From the NCBI RefSeq assembly GCF_041431415.1, contig NZ_CP107845.1, positions 1,798,001 to 1,862,000 on the forward strand: 64,000 bases of DNA, given 5' to 3'. Below are positions 25,445 to 35,100 of the stretch, piece after piece. The first letter of the stretch is position 1. Every line of letters starts with the position of its first letter. This DNA is from Streptomyces sp. NBC_00513 (lineage in GTDB: Bacteria; Actinomycetota; Actinomycetes; Streptomycetales; Streptomycetaceae). The notes beneath the pieces are model-generated. The model did no database searches. It was given only the letters and a program-made list of their open reading frames with translations, and was not told where the DNA came from. The position numbers and the translations under genes are program-made.

Positions 25445-25515
25445 GGTGGAGTGGCCGAGAGGCGAGGCAACGGCCTGCAAAGCCGTCTACACGGGTTCAA
25501 ATCCCGTCTCCACCT
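25445..25515 (+). tRNA. tRNA-Cys (anticodon GCA)
   Basis: 71 nt with acceptor GGTGGAG/CTCCACC, anticodon loop CCTGCAAAG and T-arm GGGTTCAAATCCC. CCA not encoded. Confidence 0.96.
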
Positions 25516-25519
25516 CCAA

Positions 25520-25591
25520 GGACGATTAGCTCAGCGGGAGAGCGCTTCCCTGACACGGAAGAGGTCACTGGTTCAATCCCAGTATCGTCCA
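25520..25591 (+). tRNA. tRNA-Val (anticodon GAC), copy 1
   Basis: 72 nt; acceptor GGACGAT/ATCGTCC, anticodon loop CCTGACACG. Body identical to copies 2 and 3, but acceptor base pairs 2-3 differ with compensating changes. Confidence 0.96.
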
Positions 25592-25610
25592 CTGATCCGC
25601 AAGGATCCCC

Positions 25611-25682
25611 GCGCGATTAGCTCAGCGGGAGAGCGCTTCCCTGACACGGAAGAGGTCACTGGTTCAATCCCAGTATCGCGCA
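25611..25682 (+). tRNA. tRNA-Val (anticodon GAC), copy 2
   Basis: 72 nt; acceptor GCGCGAT/ATCGCGC, identical to copy 3. Confidence 0.96.
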
Positions 25683-25732
25683 CGCAGTATCATCGCAACA
25701 CGTGCTTTAATTACGGCCTTCAAGCCGTTCCC

Positions 25733-25804
25733 GCGCGATTAGCTCAGCGGGAGAGCGCTTCCCTGACACGGAAGAGGTCACTGGTTCAATCCCAGTATCG
25801 CGCA
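25733..25804 (+). tRNA. tRNA-Val (anticodon GAC), copy 3
   Basis: 72 nt, identical to copy 2; last gene of the cluster, followed by a strong hairpin. Confidence 0.96.
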
Positions 25805-25810
25805 CCATCC

Positions 25811-25844
25811 GGAAGCCCCGGCCGTCTCGACGGTCGGGGCTTCC
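25811..25844 (+). terminator. Terminator of the tRNA cluster
   Basis: 16-bp stem (GGAAGCCCCGGCCGTC against GACGGTCGGGGCTTCC, one G-T pair) with a 2-base top, 6 bases after the last tRNA. Confidence 0.8.
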
Positions 25845-25925
25845 GCGTTGTGGCGGGTGCGCCCGCGGGGTCGCCGGCCGGTCGGGGTCCGTGTGCGTAC
25901 CGGGCCCCGGACTCGGCGCGCGGCG

Positions 25926-26249
25926 TCAGGAGGAGAACAGCATCCGGCCGAAGCCGCCGCGGTGGTTCTTGCCGTGACCATGGCCGTGGCCGTAGCCGCC
26001 GTGCTGCTGCGGGGCGCCCCAGGCCGGCGCCTGTGCGGGGGCTCCGTGCTGGGCCGGGTAGGGGGCGGGCGGCGCGGCGGGCGGCGGGACCTGGCCGTAC
26101 TGCTGGGAGGTGTACTGGGACTCCAGGCGGGTCAGCGCCTCCAACTCGCCGTAGTCGAGGAAGATGCCGCGGCAGCCGCTGCACTGCTCGATCTGGACGC
26201 CGTTGCGGTTGTAGGTGTGCATCATCGCGTGACACTTCGGACACTGCAT
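25926..26249 (-). CDS. TFIIB-type zinc ribbon protein
   Basis: 107-residue protein with an N-terminal zf-TFIIB zinc ribbon (MQCPKCHAMM and CSGCRGIFLDYGELEAL, four cysteines in residues 3-26), a Pro/Gln/Ala-rich linker, and a C-terminal Gly/His-rich tail (GYGHGHGHGKNHRGGFGR) that could bind additional metal. Small zinc-ribbon proteins of this kind are widespread and of unknown function. ATG start. Alone, followed at 66 bp by the phosphotransferase gene on the same strand; no promoter recognised. Confidence 0.88.
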   Translation of the reverse strand: MQCPKCHAMMHTYNRNGVQIEQCSGCRGIFLDYGELEALTRLESQYTSQQYGQVPPPAAPPAPYPAQHGAPAQAPAWGAPQQHGGYGHGHGHGKNHRGGFGRMLFSS

Positions 26250-26315
26250 GACCGGATCAACTCCTCGCCGTGTACGTCGCCACCGGAGGGGCGCCCCGGT
26301 GGCGTGGGGCTCACC

Positions 26316-27311
26316 CTACGACGGAGGCTGCGGCTCCAACTCGGGCGGGAGGGCGGAAATTCGGGCACAGGCGTCCAGCATCAGCCGCTCCCCCTCGTCG
26401 AGGTCCCGGTTCCCGGCCGCCGCCTTGGCCAGTGCGAGGGCGGCGGTCTGTACGGTCAGGGCCCGGGCGACGACGTCGAGTTCCGGCCAGGGGTCGGTGC
26501 CGGGGGGCCCGGCGGCGGGCCCCCCGGCGGCCCGGTAGGCGTCGAGGAAACACAGCCAGTCCTCCGGGGCGAGCAGGCCGGCGGCGTACCAGGCCGCGGG
26601 GCGGGCCAGGTCCCAGGCGGGGACGCCGACCCCGAGGTCGTCGACGTCGATGAGCCGCCAGGCGCCGTCCGGGGCCGGGCAGCGCACCAGTTGCCCGAGG
26701 TGCAGGTCCCCGTGGCACAGGGCCCCGCCGCGGGGCGGCTCCCCCGCCCCGCGCGCCCACCCGGGCAGGGTCCGCGCGGCCTTCCACACGACCCGGGCGT
26801 CGGCGGGACCCGGAACGCCCCGGGGAACCCGCGGCGCGGCGTCGGGCAGGGCCTCGGCGAGGCGGCGCAGGGCGCGGGCGACCTTGGCCGGGCCGCGCAT
26901 CGGGGGAACCGGTCCGGGGAGCGTGTGCACGGGGACGCGGTGGAGGGCCGCCAGCAGTCGGGCCACCTCCTCCCACGGGGCGTCCTCGGGGCGCGCGGGA
27001 TCCACCGGGGCTCCGTACGGCCACAGCGAGACGGGGCGTCGTAGGACGTGCCCGGCCTCCACGGACAGCGGCGGCAGCAACACCTCGGCCAATGCCCGCT
27101 CCCCCGCGATCCGCATCCGGACGGCGAGACCACCCCGGTCGGTGTCCTCGGCGTGCGCCTTGACCACGGCGGCGCCGCAGCGCACGACGGTGCCGTCGTC
27201 CCGGTCGGCGAGGAGGACGTACGGGTGGGGCGGGGTGTCGGGCCACACGGTCGCCGCGTACGCGGCGAGGGCCGCGGGCAGGCCCGCCGGCCGGTCGTTC
27301 AGCGAAACCAT
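26316..27311 (-). CDS. Phosphotransferase (aminoglycoside phosphotransferase/kinase-like fold)
   Basis: 331-residue protein with the APH-family catalytic loop HGDLHLGQLV (about residues 199-208, with Gln where Asn is usual) followed by the metal-binding LIDVDDLGVGVPAWDLA (about 219-235). The N-terminal nucleotide lobe is weak. Such proteins phosphorylate small hydroxylated molecules or maltose-like sugars; the substrate here is unknown, and there is no reason to think it confers drug resistance. The ATG start overlaps the 3' end of the upstream 98-residue gene by 13 bp, indicating co-translation. Confidence 0.82.
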   Translation of the reverse strand: MVSLNDRPAGLPAALAAYAATVWPDTPPHPYVLLADRDDGTVVRCGAAVVKAHAEDTDRGGLAVRMRIAGERALAEVLLPPLSVEAGHVLRRPVSLWPYGAPVDPARPEDAPWEEVARLLAALHRVPVHTLPGPVPPMRGPAKVARALRRLAEALPDAAPRVPRGVPGPADARVVWKAARTLPGWARGAGEPPRGGALCHGDLHLGQLVRCPAPDGAWRLIDVDDLGVGVPAWDLARPAAWYAAGLLAPEDWLCFLDAYRAAGGPAAGPPGTDPWPELDVVARALTVQTAALALAKAAAGNRDLDEGERLMLDACARISALPPELEPQPPS

Positions 27312-27595
27312 GCGGTCGTCCCGTCGATGTGGAGCAGGAAGTCCGCCACCGGACCCGAGGGGGAGACGAGGGTCAGCGTCCGCGCGATGGGGGCGTAGGC
27401 GGCATCGAACCGTTCGTCGTAGACCTCGGCGGCCATCGTCTCCCGGACGGCGTCGAACCACGGCTTCACCTCGGCGAAGGCGGGCTCGGCGGTGAAGCGG
27501 CCGTACATCCAGGGGAAGTCGGTGTCCTCGACGGTGATCGTGCCGAGCAGCACGTCCTCGCGCATCAGGCGCCAGGTGGTGTCGTCCTGGGTCAT
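27299..27595 (-). CDS. Conserved hypothetical protein (98 aa)
   Basis: 98-residue soluble protein with a compact alpha/beta look: an N-terminal MTQDDTTWRLMREDVLLGTI strand pair, the acidic/aromatic segment DTDFPWMYGRFTAEPAF, a helix KPWFDAVRETMAAEVYDERF, and a C-terminal FLLHIDGTTAWFR strand. I do not recognise a named family. It overlaps the downstream phosphotransferase gene by 13 bp and probably forms a two-gene operon with it. ATG start. Confidence 0.78.
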   Translation of the reverse strand: MTQDDTTWRLMREDVLLGTITVEDTDFPWMYGRFTAEPAFAEVKPWFDAVRETMAAEVYDERFDAAYAPIARTLTLVSPSGPVADFLLHIDGTTAWFR

Positions 27596-27778
27596 GGTGG
27601 CCGGCTCCGGTGTCGCCCCGCCGCCGCCGGGCGCGACCGCGGTCCCAGGAGGAGGTTACGGACTCGGGTGCGGGTGTGGGCGTCCGGAGCAAGCCCGTGT
27701 CCCGCTCGTCGGCGGGGCCGGTCGCGTGAAAGTCGCGTGGTGCCGCGTGGGACGACGCATGAGTGGGCGCGTGAGAAA

Positions 27779-27820
27779 GGGTGCTGCCCGTCCGACTCCC
27801 CAGTCGTACGGGCAGCACCC
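27779..27820 (-). terminator. Strong hairpin terminator in a 315-bp gap
   Basis: GGGTGCTGCCCGT and its 13-bp perfect complement enclose an inner CGACT/AGTCG stem with a CCCC loop. It lies beyond the small membrane gene that ends at 27911. The rest of 27596-27910 holds no gene I can support. Confidence 0.75.
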
Positions 27821-27910
27821 TTCACCTGCCGTCCGTCGCGCCCCCGTCCCCACGGGGTTCGACAGGCCGATGTCCCGGCCCGGGCCGCTCTCCCGGACCC
27901 GGGGCGCCGC

Positions 27911-28096
27911 TCAGCGCCCCAGCATCGCGCCCACGGACGACGCCTGTGCCGCCACCTGGTCAAATCCTCCGAAGACGAAGAGCAGGACGGCGGCCAGAGG
28001 GAGGACCATGGCGGCGGCCACCAGTGGGTGCCGCTTGCCGGACTCATGGCCGTTGAACGCGAATGCCTTGCGTCCCTGCCGTGCGATGTCCGCCAT
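27911..28096 (-). CDS. Small single-pass membrane protein (61 aa)
   Basis: 61 residues: a basic hydrophilic N-terminus (MADIARQGRKAFAFNGHESGKRHP) followed by one membrane helix (LVAAAMVLPLAAVLLFVFGGF, about 25-45) and a short external tail ending AQASSVGAMLGR. A GGGAGAGG ribosome site directly precedes the ATG, which supports expression. Function unknown; small membrane proteins like this often act as regulators or subunits. Followed by the hairpin at 27779. Confidence 0.72.
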   Translation of the reverse strand: MADIARQGRKAFAFNGHESGKRHPLVAAAMVLPLAAVLLFVFGGFDQVAAQASSVGAMLGR

Positions 28097-28293
28097 GGCC
28101 CTCTCCCTGTCGTTTGGCAGCGGCGGGCTTGTGACCTCGGGGGACGAGTGCGCCACCCGCCGCTTGTCTTCAACACTAGGCGGCCGTCGGGCGCCTGGCC
28201 TCATGCCTCCGTACCCATTGGCAGGCCTCCAGGAGGATGACGGGGTCACCCCCCGACTACTCCCCTGGGTGGAGACCGACTCTCCGCCGTGAG

Positions 28294-28315
28294 GGTCATC
28301 CCGGAGGGGATGACC
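28294..28315. promoter_or_regulatory. Inverted repeat in the 546-bp gap before the kinase gene
   Basis: GGTCATCCC and GGGATGACC, perfect 9-bp arms around GGAG. A second, shorter repeat (AGTGA/TCACT, 28323-28338) follows. The gap 28097-28642 holds no gene I can support, so these are probably regulatory sites for the flanking divergent genes; their regulator is not identifiable. Confidence 0.45.
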
Positions 28316-28642
28316 GGAGGGTAGTGACTTCGCTCACTTCCGTCACTCCCCGCACACGTGTGTCCTCCCGCGTGGTGTGGATCAAGCCGGCGGCGACTCC
28401 GTGCGTGATCCACTCCGGCACGGCCGCCGGATCGGCCCGGTACGGGGCCAATCCCCTTGCCGGTACGGCCGTTTGGGCATCCGGCGGCCCACGGGACGAA
28501 GTACCGGGGCTTCACCTGAACAACCCTCAAGTGGCTTGCCCCGCACTGACAATCGAATCTCCCGGCGAGGGCGCGGCCTCTGAGCGCCGATGGCGGATGG
28601 TCCGTAAGCTGTGGCACGTCAGCAGGACGACCGGGCAGCGGG

Positions 28643-29797
<1,155 letters not shown>

Positions 29798-29836
29798 CGG
29801 GGTCCCGCGGAGCCCTGGCCCGCGGAACCCCGGGCG

Positions 29837-30667
29837 CTACGCCTGCGGGGACACGGGCGGGCGGGTCGCGTAGAAGGCGACGGCGGAGGCCGCCGCCACG
29901 TTGAGCGAGTCGATGCCCTCGGCCATGGGGATGCGCACCCACTCGTCGGCGGCCCGCAGGGCGTACGTCGACAGGCCGTGCCCCTCCGAACCGAGCATGA
30001 TCGCGGAGCGGGCGAACCGCTCCGGCGGCACCTGGTCCAACGGGGTGGCCTTCTCGCTCGGCGTCATGGCGAGGATCCGGTAGCCCGCTTCGCGGACCTT
30101 CTCCAGGTCGGCGGGCCACTGGTCCAGGCGCGCGTACGGCACCGAGAAGACCGAGCCCATCGAGACCTTGATGGCACGCCGGTACAGCGGGTCCGCGCAG
30201 TCCGGGGAGAGCAGTATGGCGCTGATGCCGAGGGCGGCGGCGCTGCGGAAGGCGGCGCCCAGGTTGGCGTGGTCGACGAATCCCTCGAACACGCCGATCC
30301 GCTGCCCCGTCGACTCCTGCGCGAGCAGTTCCTCGGCGGTCGGCAGCGGCTTGCGCTGCATCGAGGCCAGGGCGCCGCGGTGCACGTGGTAGCCGGTGAC
30401 GCGTTCGGCGAGCTCGGGGGTGACCGCGTAGACGGGGGCCGGGAGTTCGTCGATGACGTCGCGCATGACGTCGACCCACTTGGCGGACAACAGCATCGAA
30501 CGCATCTCGTAACCGGCGTCCTTGGCCCGTCTGATGACCTTCTCGCCCTCGGCGATGAAGAGGCCTTCGGCGGGTTCTCGTCGACGTCTCAGTTCGACGT
30601 CGGTCAGGCCCGTGTAATCGCGCAGGCGGGGGTCGTCGGGGTCTTCGACGGTGATGAGATCTGCCAC
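29837..30667 (-). CDS. TrmH/SpoU family RNA 2'-O-methyltransferase
   Basis: 276-residue SPOUT-fold methyltransferase. An N-terminal substrate-recognition domain (to about 105) is followed by the knotted catalytic domain with the conserved motifs VDHANLGAAFRSAAALG (about 130-146), KVSMGSVFSVPYA (about 168) and the C-terminal IPMAEGIDSLNVAAASAVAFY (about 246-266). It methylates ribose in tRNA or rRNA using SAM; the exact target cannot be told. GTG start. Convergent with the kinase gene (39 bp between stops). Confidence 0.9.
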   Translation of the reverse strand: MADLITVEDPDDPRLRDYTGLTDVELRRRREPAEGLFIAEGEKVIRRAKDAGYEMRSMLLSAKWVDVMRDVIDELPAPVYAVTPELAERVTGYHVHRGALASMQRKPLPTAEELLAQESTGQRIGVFEGFVDHANLGAAFRSAAALGISAILLSPDCADPLYRRAIKVSMGSVFSVPYARLDQWPADLEKVREAGYRILAMTPSEKATPLDQVPPERFARSAIMLGSEGHGLSTYALRAADEWVRIPMAEGIDSLNVAAASAVAFYATRPPVSPQA

Positions 30668-30710
30668 AGGGTGATACTGCCTTGTCCTGGGTGTGGTGCC
30701 AACGGCCCGG

Positions 30711-31928
30711 TCAGGCGCTGGGGGTGTGAACCGCGACGACCGCGCCGATCACGATGACCGCGGGCGGGCGGATCTCCTCGGCGCGCACCGTCTCCCCGAC
30801 CGTGGCGAGGGTGGCGTCGACCCGGCGTTGGGCGGCGGTGGTGCCCTCCTGGACGACCGCGACGGGGGTGTCGCCGGGGCGGCCGTGGCGGATCAGGGCC
30901 TCGGCGATCAGGCCGATCTTGTCGACGCCCATGAGGATCACCAGGGTGCCGGTGAGCTTGGCGAGGGAGGCCCAGTCCACGAGCGAGCGCGGGTCGTCGG
31001 GGCCGACATGGCCGCTGACGACGGTGAACTCGTGTGCCACGCCGCGGTGGGTGACCGGGATGCCGGCCGCGCCGGGGACGGAGATGGAGCTGGAGATGCC
31101 CGGCACGACGGTGCAGGGGATGCCGGCCTCCGCGAGGGCCTGGAGTTCCTCCATGCCGCGGCCGAAGACGTACGGGTCCCCGCCCTTGAGCCGGACCACG
31201 GCCTTGCCGGCCTTGGCGTGCTCGACGAGGGCGTTGTTGATGGCCTCCTGGGCCATGAAGCGGCCGTACGGGATCTTCGCGGCGTCGATGACCTCGACGT
31301 GCGGCGGCAGTTCGTCGAGCAGGTCGCGGGGGCCGAGCCGGTCCGCGATGACCACGTCGGCCTCGGCGAGCAGCCGGCGACCGCGCACGGTGATCAGGTC
31401 GGGGTCGCCGGGACCGCCGCCGACGAGGGCCACGCCGGGGGCGGACCGGTGTCGGTGGCCGGGAGCGGCGAGGGTGCCCTCGCGCAGGCCCTCCACGATC
31501 GCGTCGCGGACGGAGGCGGACCGGCGGGGGTCGTTGCCGGTCAGCACGGCGACGGTGACGCCCTCGACACGGCCGGTGGCCGGGGTCCAGGCGGTGGCCG
31601 CGGAGGCGTCGTCGGCGCGCACGCACCAGACGCGCTCCCGCTCGGCCTCGGCGGAGGCCCGCTCGTTGTCCTCGCGGTTCTGGGTGGCGATCAGGGCGTA
31701 CCAGGCGCCGGCGAGGTCGCCGTCCTGGTAGCGGCGGCGCTCCCAGCGGATCTCACCGGTCTCCGCCATGGCGTCCACGGAGGGCGTGGCGGACGGGGAG
31801 ACGAGCAGGACGTCGGCCCCGGCGGCGATGAGTGCGGGGAGGCGTCGCTGGGCGACTTGGCCACCGCCGATGACGACGACGCGGCGGCCGGCCAGGCGGA
31901 GTCCTACGGGGTAGGCGGGATGTGCCAT
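30711..31928 (-). CDS. cobA: Uroporphyrinogen-III C-methyltransferase fused to a precorrin-2 dehydrogenase-like domain
   Basis: 405-residue CysG-type fusion. The N-terminal half (residues 1 to about 155) has the NAD-binding VVVIGGGQVAQRRLPALIAAGA motif of siroheme synthase dehydrogenase. The C-terminal half is SUMT, with VALVGGGPGDPDLITVRG (about 169), KPxYGRF-like KIPYGRFMAQ, LKGGDPYVFGRGMEEL (about 249) and VTHRGVAHEFTVVSGH. It makes precorrin-2 from uroporphyrinogen III and may oxidise it to sirohydrochlorin, feeding both siroheme and cobalamin. ATG start; first product needed by the nearby cobT and cobL genes. Confidence 0.9.
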   Translation of the reverse strand: MAHPAYPVGLRLAGRRVVVIGGGQVAQRRLPALIAAGADVLLVSPSATPSVDAMAETGEIRWERRRYQDGDLAGAWYALIATQNREDNERASAEAERERVWCVRADDASAATAWTPATGRVEGVTVAVLTGNDPRRSASVRDAIVEGLREGTLAAPGHRHRSAPGVALVGGGPGDPDLITVRGRRLLAEADVVIADRLGPRDLLDELPPHVEVIDAAKIPYGRFMAQEAINNALVEHAKAGKAVVRLKGGDPYVFGRGMEELQALAEAGIPCTVVPGISSSISVPGAAGIPVTHRGVAHEFTVVSGHVGPDDPRSLVDWASLAKLTGTLVILMGVDKIGLIAEALIRHGRPGDTPVAVVQEGTTAAQRRVDATLATVGETVRAEEIRPPAVIVIGAVVAVHTPSA

Positions 31929-32195
31929 GGCGGTGCGGCTCCTGATGCGGCGGGGTGAGGGCCGCTGCGGCGCTGAAGCGGCTGGTGGGGCGGGGTGTGG
32001 TGTGCCCGGGTCCACGATACGACCCGGTCGCCGACCGGTCCTTCCGGGGGCCGGTGCCCGGGGCTGCGGGGCGGGGCCGCATCGGGACCGCGCGGGTGGG
32101 CCCGGCGGGGGCCGACCGGGCCGGGGGCGGACCGGCCCCGGCGCCCCGGGCGGGGCTCCGGAGCCGGGGACGGGCCGCTCCCCGGCCGGGGCCGG

Positions 32196-35100
32196 CTACT
32201 TCTCGGTGACGCCCGCCGAGTCGAACGTGGCGACCTCGTGCATCGCGCGGGCCGCGCTCTGCACCAGGGGCAGGGCCAGCAGGGCGCCCGTGCCCTCGCC
32301 GAGACGGAGGTCCAGGTCGACCAGGGGACGCAGGCCCAGCTTGTTCAGGGCGGCCACATGGCCCGGCTCCGCGCTGCGGTGGCCCGCGATGCACGCCGAC
32401 AGGGCCTCCGGGGCGATGGCCCGGGCGACCAGGGCGGCCGCTCCGGCGCTCACGCCGTCCAGGATGACCGGCGTACGGAGCGAGGCCCCGCCGAGCAGGA
32501 GTCCGACGATCGCCGCGTGCTCCAGGCCGCCGATGGCCGCCAGGACGCCGATCGGGTCGGCCGGGTCGGGCTGGTGGAGTTCCAGGGCGCGCCGTACGAC
32601 CTCGACCTTGCGGGCGTGCGTCTCGTCGTTGATGCCGGTGCCGCGTCCGGTGACCTCGCCCGGGTCCACCCCGGTGAAGACCGAGATCAGGGCCGCCGAC
32701 ACGGTGGTGTTCGCGATGCCCATCTCGCCGGTGAGCAGTGCCTTGTTCCCGGCGGCCACCAGGTCGCGGGCGGTCTCGATGCCGACCTCGATGGCCGCGA
32801 TGGCCTCTTCGCGGGTCATCGCCGGACCGACGGACATGTCTGCGGTGCCCGGTCGGACCTTGCGCGGCAGGAGCCCGGGAGTGGCGGGGAGGTCCCCGGC
32901 GACACCGACGTCGATGACGCAGACCTCGGCGCCCACCTGGTTGGCGAAGGCGTTGCAGACGGCTCCGCCGCCGAGGAAGTTGGCCACCATCTGCGTGGTG
33001 ACCTCCTGCGGCCAGGGGGTCACGCCCTGGGCGTGCACCCCGTGGTCGCCGGCGAAGATCGCGACGGCCGCGGGCTCCGGGATCGGGGGCGGGCAGACCC
33101 GCGACAGGCCGGCGAGCTGAGCGGAGATGATTTCGAGCATGCCCAGGGCCCCGGCGGGCTTGGTCATGCGCTTCTGTCGCTCCCAGGCCTCGCCGAGCGC
33201 CTTCGCGTCGAGCGGGCGGATGCCGGCGACCGTCTCGGAGAGCAGGTCGTGCGGCTCCGCGCCGGGCAGCGCGCGGCGTCCGTACGTCTCCTCGTGGACG
33301 ACCCAGGCGAGCGGCCGGCGCTGGGACCAGCCGGCCTGCGCCAGCTCGGGCTCCTCGGGGAACTCGTCGACGTAGCCGACGCACAGGTAGGCGACGACCT
33401 CCAGGTGCTCCGGCAGGCCCAGCTCGCGGACCATCTCGCGCTCGTCGAAGAAGCTGACCCAGCCGACGCCGATGCCCTCGGCGCGGGCGGCGAGCCAGAG
33501 GTTCTCGACGGCGAGGGCCGAGGAGTACGGGGCCATCTGCGGCTGCGTGTGCCGGCCGAGGGTGTGGCGGCCGCCGCGGGTCGGGTCGGCGGTGACGACG
33601 ATGTTCACCGGGGTGTCGAGGATGGCCTCGATCTTGAGTTCCTTGAACTGCTTGGCCCGGCCCTTGGGGAGGGACTTGGCGTAGGCCTCGCGCTGGCGCT
33701 GGGCGAGTTCGTGCATCGTCCGGCGGGTCTCGGCGGACCTGATGACGACGAAGTCCCAGGGCTGGGAGTGGCCGACGCTGGGGGCGGTGTGGGCCGCCTC
33801 CAGGACGCGCAGCAGCACCTCGTGCGGGATCGGGTCGGAGCGGAAGCCCTTGCGGATGTCGCGGCGTTCGCGCATGACCCGCTGGATGGCGTCGCGCTCG
33901 GCCTCGTCGTAGCCGGCGGGGGCCGGCTCGCCGACGGGGGCGGCGGCGAGGGGTTCGGGCACCTCGACCTCGACGGGTTCGGCGGCCGCCGGGGCCGCGG
34001 GGGTCTCCGGGGCCTCCTCGGGCGCGACAGCGACGGGGTGGGCGGGCTCGACGGGGTGTGCGGCGGCCGTGTCCGGCTCCGGCTGTTCGGCGGGGGCGGC
34101 GGGCTCGGCGGGGGCCTCGGGCCGCGCGGGCTCGACCGGAGCCTCGGGGGCCTCGGGCTGGTCCGGTGCCTCGGGCGTGACGACGGTTTCGACGGGCGCG
34201 GCGGCTTCCACCGGCGCCTGCTCGACCGCCTGGGGCTCGGCCGGCGCCGCCACGGCTTCGGCGCTCTCCGCGGCCTCGGCGGGCAGCGGCTGCGGCTCGA
34301 CCGGCGCCACGACGCCCTCGGGGGCCTCGTTCGCGGCCGGCGGCGCGGCCTCGACGGGCTGCGGGATCTCGGGGGCGGCCTCCACCACCACGGGCGGGGG
34401 CTCGACCGCGACGACCGGTTCGGGGGCGGGCTCGGGCTGCGGGGCGGGGGCGGCCTCCGCGGGCGCCGGGGCCTCCACGACGTCGGCGGGCGCGGGAATC
34501 TCGGCGGGTACGGGAACCCCGGCGGGCACGGGAACCTCGGCGGGCACGGCCGTCTCGGCGGGTTCGACGGCCTCGGCAGCCGGCTCCGGGACGACGAAGG
34601 GCTCGGGTTCGTTCGCCGTGACCGGCTGGGCGTCGGCCGGCTCGGCCTCGGCGGGCGGCGCGGCCTCCACCGGCGTGTGGGGGGTGGGCTCCACCGGGGT
34701 CTCGGACTCGGGCTCCACCGCGACGGCGACGGGCTCGACCTCGGGGGCCGGGAGCACCGGCTCGGCGGCCCACGGGGCACCGGCCTGCGGCGGGATCTCG
34801 CCCTGCGGCGCGGCGGGGACGTCCTCGGCGCGCGGGATGTCCAGGTACTCGGGGCCCGTGGTCGGCGGCCCGGCCTGGCGGATCGGCATCGGCGTCACGG
34901 GGGTCTGCGGAGCGGCCGGGCCCCGGTCGGCGAGGGAGCGCACGAGTCCGCCGGCCTCGGGAACCGGCGGGCCCATGTGCAGGGGGCGCCGGGAGGGGGT
35001 CGCGGGGGCCGGGGGGACGGGCGGCGCGGCCGGCGACGGGATCAGGAGGCCGCCGAGGTCGAGCGACCCGGAGTCCCGGCCTCCCGCCTCGTGGGCACCG

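Noticed and set aside
25520..25804. CRISPR-like repeats
   Set aside because: The near-identical units are tRNA-Val genes with complete cloverleafs, and the spacers are unequal.
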